NCBI GenBank assembly: GCA_941918925.1
Contig: OW799237.1
Span: forward strand, 113,006,515 to 113,070,514
DNA length: 64,000 nt
Source: Phyto melanocephala
Lineage: Eukaryota > Arthropoda > Insecta > Diptera > Rhinophoridae
Direction: 5' to 3'
Within the stretch, counting starts at the first letter, position 1. Every line of letters begins with the position of its first letter. Of the stretch, positions 59,731-64,000 are shown piece by piece. A model generated the notes under the pieces. It saw nothing but the letters and a program-made list of their open reading frames with translations, was not told where the DNA came from and made no database searches. Both the position numbers and the translations under genes were made by a program.

Positions 59731-59750
59731 GGGTGGTACCACAAAAATTA

Positions 59751-60240
59751 AAAAAGCTCTCCCTGTGATAGTACTCAAGATATATGATGCTAAAAATTCA
59801 CTTTGTATGCGAGCTACCACGCCCACTTATCCTATCGCGCCTATTTTCGGCATGGCTACTCACATTAATAATAGAAGGCATTACATAAATTTAAAAAGCT
59901 CTCCCTGTGATAGTACTCAAGATAAATGATGGTAAAAATTCACTTTGTATGGGAGCTACCACGCCCACTTATCCCATCGCGCCCATTTTTGGCGTGGCTA
60001 CTCACATTAATAATAGGCCTCACCTAAATTTAAAAAGCTCTCCCTGTCATAGTTCTCAAGATATATGATATTAAAAATTCACTTTGTATCGCAGCTACCA
60101 CGCCCACTTATGCGATCCTGCCCATTTTCGGTAACAACAAATGATGTTGCACGAATTTTCAAAGCTCTCTCTCATAGTAATCAAGATATATGATGTTAAA
60201 AATTAACTTTTTATGGGATGTGCCACGCCCACTTCATTAA
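59751..60240 (+). repeat. Minisatellite array 2, four units of 128-142 bases
   Basis: Unit starts near 59751, 59893, 60032 and 60160, each with AAAAAGCTCTCCCTGT, TACTCAAGATATATGAT and GAGCTACCACGCCCACTTAT. The sequence differs from array 1 except for the shared CCACGCCCACTT motif. Confidence 0.85.
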
Positions 60241-60280
60241 GGAATATAAAAAAATAGTTATGAACCTATTCTCAGATCTA

Positions 60281-61017
60281 CACGCAAAGAAAAACCATGG
60301 TTACGGCATGATCACGACGGTCATATTATTTTTTCTAAAACAATATTTGGTTGTCGAGAACAAATAATAGTTATTTTTTTTTCCTTTCATCATATATTTT
60401 GTCACGATAATCAAGCATTTGTTGGAATTATATCATTTAATGATTACTTTTCGTAAAAATTTCAAAATGGTTATCATTTAAAAATAGTATGATTTAAAAA
60501 AATTAATTTGACAAAAACAACATTATATTCAAAATCATTAAAAATTACAAATAATCATTAAAAAATAGGTGAGACAACAGTATGATTATAATATAATAAT
60601 CAAGCTATGATTTTTTAATAATAATTTGATTTCAACTCTTCTTCTTCTTGCTGAATAAATTTTTATTATTTTTAAGGTTTGAGATGTCAACAAAATGAAC
60701 AAAAATTTTGAAAAATTAAAGAAAATTTAAAAATAAACGAGAAAATGTAAAAAAATATTGGTATAAAAATTGCAAATAAATTGGTGAGTTCAAGCAATAT
60801 GTGTATGTTACAGCAAAAGACAGTAATTTGCCGTAAAAAAGCAAAGATTGTCGATTTCAATTGTAGTCACATATGTATATGATTATTGAATGATCTTTAA
60901 ATTAAACATAATAATGATAACTGGTAACCATTATTATTTTAAACATAATCATACAATTCAATCATAGTATGTTGCTCTTCGATTATGGTTACCACAACCA
61001 TATTTTTTCTTTACGTG
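60281..61017. mobile_element. TA-flanked inverted-repeat element (Tc1/mariner-type MITE)
   Basis: Ends CACGCAAAGAAAAACCATGG (left) and CACGTAAAGAAAAAATATGG (right, read inward). TA at 60279-60280 and 61018-61019. Removing it rejoins the surrounding repeat. Contains many dispersed AATCAT/ATGATT motifs in both orientations. 737 bases, no coding capacity. Confidence 0.78.
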
Positions 61018-61115
61018 TATAGAATGTGTATGCAAAACTTCATTGAAATCGGTTCAGCCGTTTCGGAGGAGTTTGGTGACAAACACTGTGACACGTAAAT
61101 ATTTTATATTTATAG

Positions 61116-62036
61116 ATATTCTAATCATGTAGATTATGTCTATTTTATGGTTATATCGTATAATATTGTGTTCATATTTGATTGATAATGGTAGAAGTTT
61201 TGGTACATTTTCTCGTTGATTATGCCTATCTAAGTAAAAAAATTAAATGCACAAGCTCTACTTTAAATGCTCTAAATTGGGATGTTTTTCCTTTTTTATA
61301 AATAATTATAAATATCATGATTAAATTGCTTATTTATACAGACTTTTTATGTGATTCATACTAAAATGCGTAAATAAATTAATTGGCTTCAGGCTGTCTG
61401 CAAGTTTATTGAATATTTTATATTTTATGTTTCATATTATCTATCATTGGCGTATAACACACAAGTTTATGTTCTTCTTATACAGTACTAAGTAGTTTAA
61501 AGGCAGTGTAAATTTTTCATGTAAAATTTTACAATTATTGAAACAAGTATGCACTACTGGCAAAAGTCAATTTAATTTAAAAAAAAGAACCCAAAAAATC
61601 TATTAAAAAATATGTCTTTTTAATATCAACCAGAGTTTTCTTGCATTTTGCTCTTGACTGGATTCGTGCATTTTTTTATTACGCCACATCATCAGGTGGA
61701 TATTAAAATATTTTAAATGTTAGATTAGTTTCTATTTATGCATTAGTAGTGGGCTTTTTAATATTCGTTCATTAGTTTTAAATATGATGCAATTTTTTTA
61801 ATATGAATCTTGAAGCAAAACTAAACTATGTACATTAGACAAATATTTGACAAAATAGACGTAACCACTGTAGTGCATTATACATGCGTACACAAACATA
61901 CATACATAAAAATAAAAAAGAAAAGAAAGACAAACCAAAATGAAAATACAATAGAATATAAACAAAAACAAATATGAATAAAAAGTATATGACTTGCATT
62001 TCAGGTGACTGGTGTCAATTGATATCGGTCACTAGA
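61116..62036. other. AT-rich intergenic DNA
   Basis: Nothing recognised. Confidence 0.35.
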
Positions 62037-62142
62037 ATGCATAATAATTAAATATATGACATTGATGTCATAGTAATTAAATAATAATAATGCATAATAA
62101 ATAAATATATGATATTGATGTCATAGTAAGTAGAATATAAGT
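62037..62142. repeat. 53-base tandem duplication
   Basis: Two units beginning ATGCATAATAA (62037 and 62090), each with a TGAYATTGATGTCA palindrome. The surrounding 62015-62335 has TATATAAG, AATAAAACC and a flanking CAATTGA on both sides, so a solo LTR is conceivable but unproven. Confidence 0.65.
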
Positions 62143-64000
62143 AATTATGTAAACAAATAATTTTAAGTAGGGCAATTGGTTAACATAGAATAAGAAATAG
62201 AATAAGAATACACAAAAGTTAAAATAGTATATAAGTCGTTAAGATTTAAATAAAACCGGTTAGTGACAAAACTGACACAAAACCTAATTGTTGTATTTTT
62301 AATTTAATGTTTAAACACTTCGGCAATTGACTTTGCCATCTCTATAGAGCCGACTAAGTTTCTAAGGCTCTCTAATAAATTAAGAAACCTATAGGGCAAA
62401 GTAATCACAATTTAAACACACACACTTTTAACACTTTTATTACACCACTAATTTTGCTTTATTACGGCTCTAATATTAACAATTTCGTAATTATATTGTT
62501 TCAATTTAAACTATTTAATTGTAACATCTATGTATTGTAATTTGTTTGGTTATTAAATTAAGTAAATATTTTTTAAAAATAGTGGAAAGGCTTATGTGGG
62601 CAAATGTTTGTATAATGTGAACATAACTTTAAGCTATTTTATTACAGTTTTTTTTTTATATGCTGAAAACAGTGAAAGCAACTTGGGACATTGATAACAA
62701 TATGTTTAACTGAAAATCGCTGCTTTCAAAGGCAAAAGTAAGGGACTGGTATTTTTTAATTTTTATTAAATAATTCATCTAAAAAAGGCGATGCAACAAG
62801 TTAAACAACTACTTCAAACATTTAGTCCGAAATTCTACATTTAATAGTGATTTTATCATAGCGTAGAGAATTAATTTTAAATGTATTCAGCAATTTTCAG
62901 ATTTGGAAAACCATTGATTGACATTAGAAAAATTAGAAATTTTTTAAGAGAAACTAATACGAACATTCGCAAGCAAAAATGAGACAAAGCAGTAAAAAAG
63001 GAACTTCTTAGTACACTGTTTTGAAATGCTATTTAATTGCACGTTACTGTATTGCATACATTATATTTTCAATCACTTACCAACTGCTTTAGTTTCTTCA
63101 AACAAGAAAATTAGTTCAGCTAAATGATAGCTTTAAGTCGACAAACATTTACGCAAACATTAAGGCATACGTACTCATAGAAACAAGTTAAAATTAATGT
63201 CAACTGTTTAAATGGGTCAAATTTCTAAATGCGTAAATTTTAGATCTTTATTGCAAAAGGAAATTCTTTTCAATGTCAGAAGACATCGTTTTGTATGAAG
63301 TTTTGCGACAATTTTTTTTTTGCACTAAAACCATGTGATCTGGATTTGATTATAAAAATGTTTAAATAGGAAATGTGCTGACAAGTTAGTAAATCTCGTT
63401 TATATGTATGCGTAATAAATTTTGAGGCAGATCTAAAGTTATTTTCGGAGTGTCCAGGGTGCAGTTTTTCTGTTGTAAAAATTTTTGGAAAATTCTAGAA
63501 GTTTAGGGAAGCAAAGAACTATTTACAGGTATGCTTGATTATATGCTACACTGAACTAAACTATTATCGATTATAGAACAACAATTTATTGATTTTATTA
63601 AACTTTCGGTTAGTAATCACTTCGTCAAGATTTTTTCCTGTCAACTGAAACAATAAATAATGTTCTGACAATTATTTGTTGAAGGAATTATTTCTCGTTT
63701 TCTTTTATTTTGCATGTTATCATACTAAAGTTGATCGACATTCATAAAAAAAGGGTAGATTTGTTTCAAAAAATAAAGAACATTTTTTGCGAATTTTTAA
63801 GTACTATTTTGTTTTCTTTTTTTAACAACAACATTAGCTTTAGAAGGAGCTTCATGTTGTGCACATTTTGAACTGCAATAATTTATAGTGCCTTTTAAAA
63901 AATTATGTGAGTTTTACCTAAAGCCGTATTGAGCATTAAACAACGAATAGAAATTGCTGCCATCGAACTTAAGATGGCGCCACAAATATTTTTTCTGTGT
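62143..64000. other. AT-rich intergenic DNA to window end
   Basis: No gene recognised. At 63603-63640 (minus strand) there is a possible third hammerhead-like remnant (TTGACGA... CCGAAAG followed by TTAATAAAATC). Confidence 0.35.

Larger units (their letters stand above)
58936..61115 (+). repeat. Composite dispersed repeat with internal arrays, split by a MITE
   Basis: Left part GAAAAGCCCGGCGCGCGTTG (about 58941). Right part CATTGAAATCGGTTCAGCCG, then TTTCGGAGGAG and ATTTTATATTTATAGAT (61040-61115), an end-type widely seen in insect repeats. Between them lie two tandem arrays and a TA-flanked inverted-repeat element. Class not assigned. Confidence 0.55.

Noticed and set aside
59045..59929. 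Open frames across the 121-base array on both strands
   Set aside because: Repeat-derived; the repeated peptide follows the DNA unit and has no domain.
62015..62335. Solo LTR with TATA and AATAAA
   Set aside because: No second LTR, primer-binding site or convincing target duplication; the CAATTGA pair is short and palindromic, so it could be chance.

Overview
The window is nuclear DNA of an insect, almost certainly a higher fly and probably a calyptrate (blow fly or house fly type). The evidence is: two adjacent luciferase-like AMP-ligase genes with short GT-AG introns, a spliced ZP-domain gene, very AT-rich intergenic DNA, and many dispersed repeats with ends such as TATACCCTTCACC. No bacterial features (operons, ribosome binding sites, CRISPR) are present. 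The species call is inference.

Layout. 1-811 is the last exon of an acyl-CoA synthetase/luciferase-like gene cut by the window edge. 9077-11097 is a complete four-exon paralogue in the same orientation (556 codons). The 8 kb between them holds three decayed or truncated non-LTR retrotransposons: an RTE-like tail, an R1-clade pseudogene and a 5'-truncated RNase H-bearing LINE with a 12-bp target duplication. 12-26 kb is a nest of DNA transposons: a hAT element with an 8-bp duplication, inverted-repeat elements with 3-bp and 9-bp duplications, a Tc1-like remnant, a tRNA-derived SINE, and a TTAA-flanked piggyBac-like element inserted in another repeat. 26-43 kb is gene-poor, with LINE fragments, MITEs, a mariner-type pseudogene and a decayed copy of one ZP exon. 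43.7-45.7 kb is a PIF/Harbinger element with recognisable but broken transposase exons. 46.2-48.5 kb, minus strand, holds the last four exons of a ZP-domain gene whose 5' end was not found. 48.5-64 kb is almost entirely repeats and AT-rich DNA, including two successive minisatellite-like arrays (59.0-60.2 kb) and a TA-flanked inverted-repeat element.

What stands out. (1) Two unrelated dispersed repeat families each carry a hammerhead-ribozyme-like core (CTGANGA, one extra base, 6-bp stem, 6-nt loop, GAAA), as reported for Penelope-like retroelements; one pair of copies differs by a change that keeps the stem paired. (2) A TTAA-flanked element carries a short open segment resembling an EGF/dumpy module just downstream of a THAP-like N-terminus. 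(3) A ZP exon has a decayed, same-strand duplicate about 7 kb away. (4) Several insertions can be dated relative to one another because pre-insertion versions of the target repeats lie in the same window.

All domain and family assignments were made by eye from motifs. No database search or folding program was run. Splice sites come from GT-AG signals that restore reading frame and conserved motifs.
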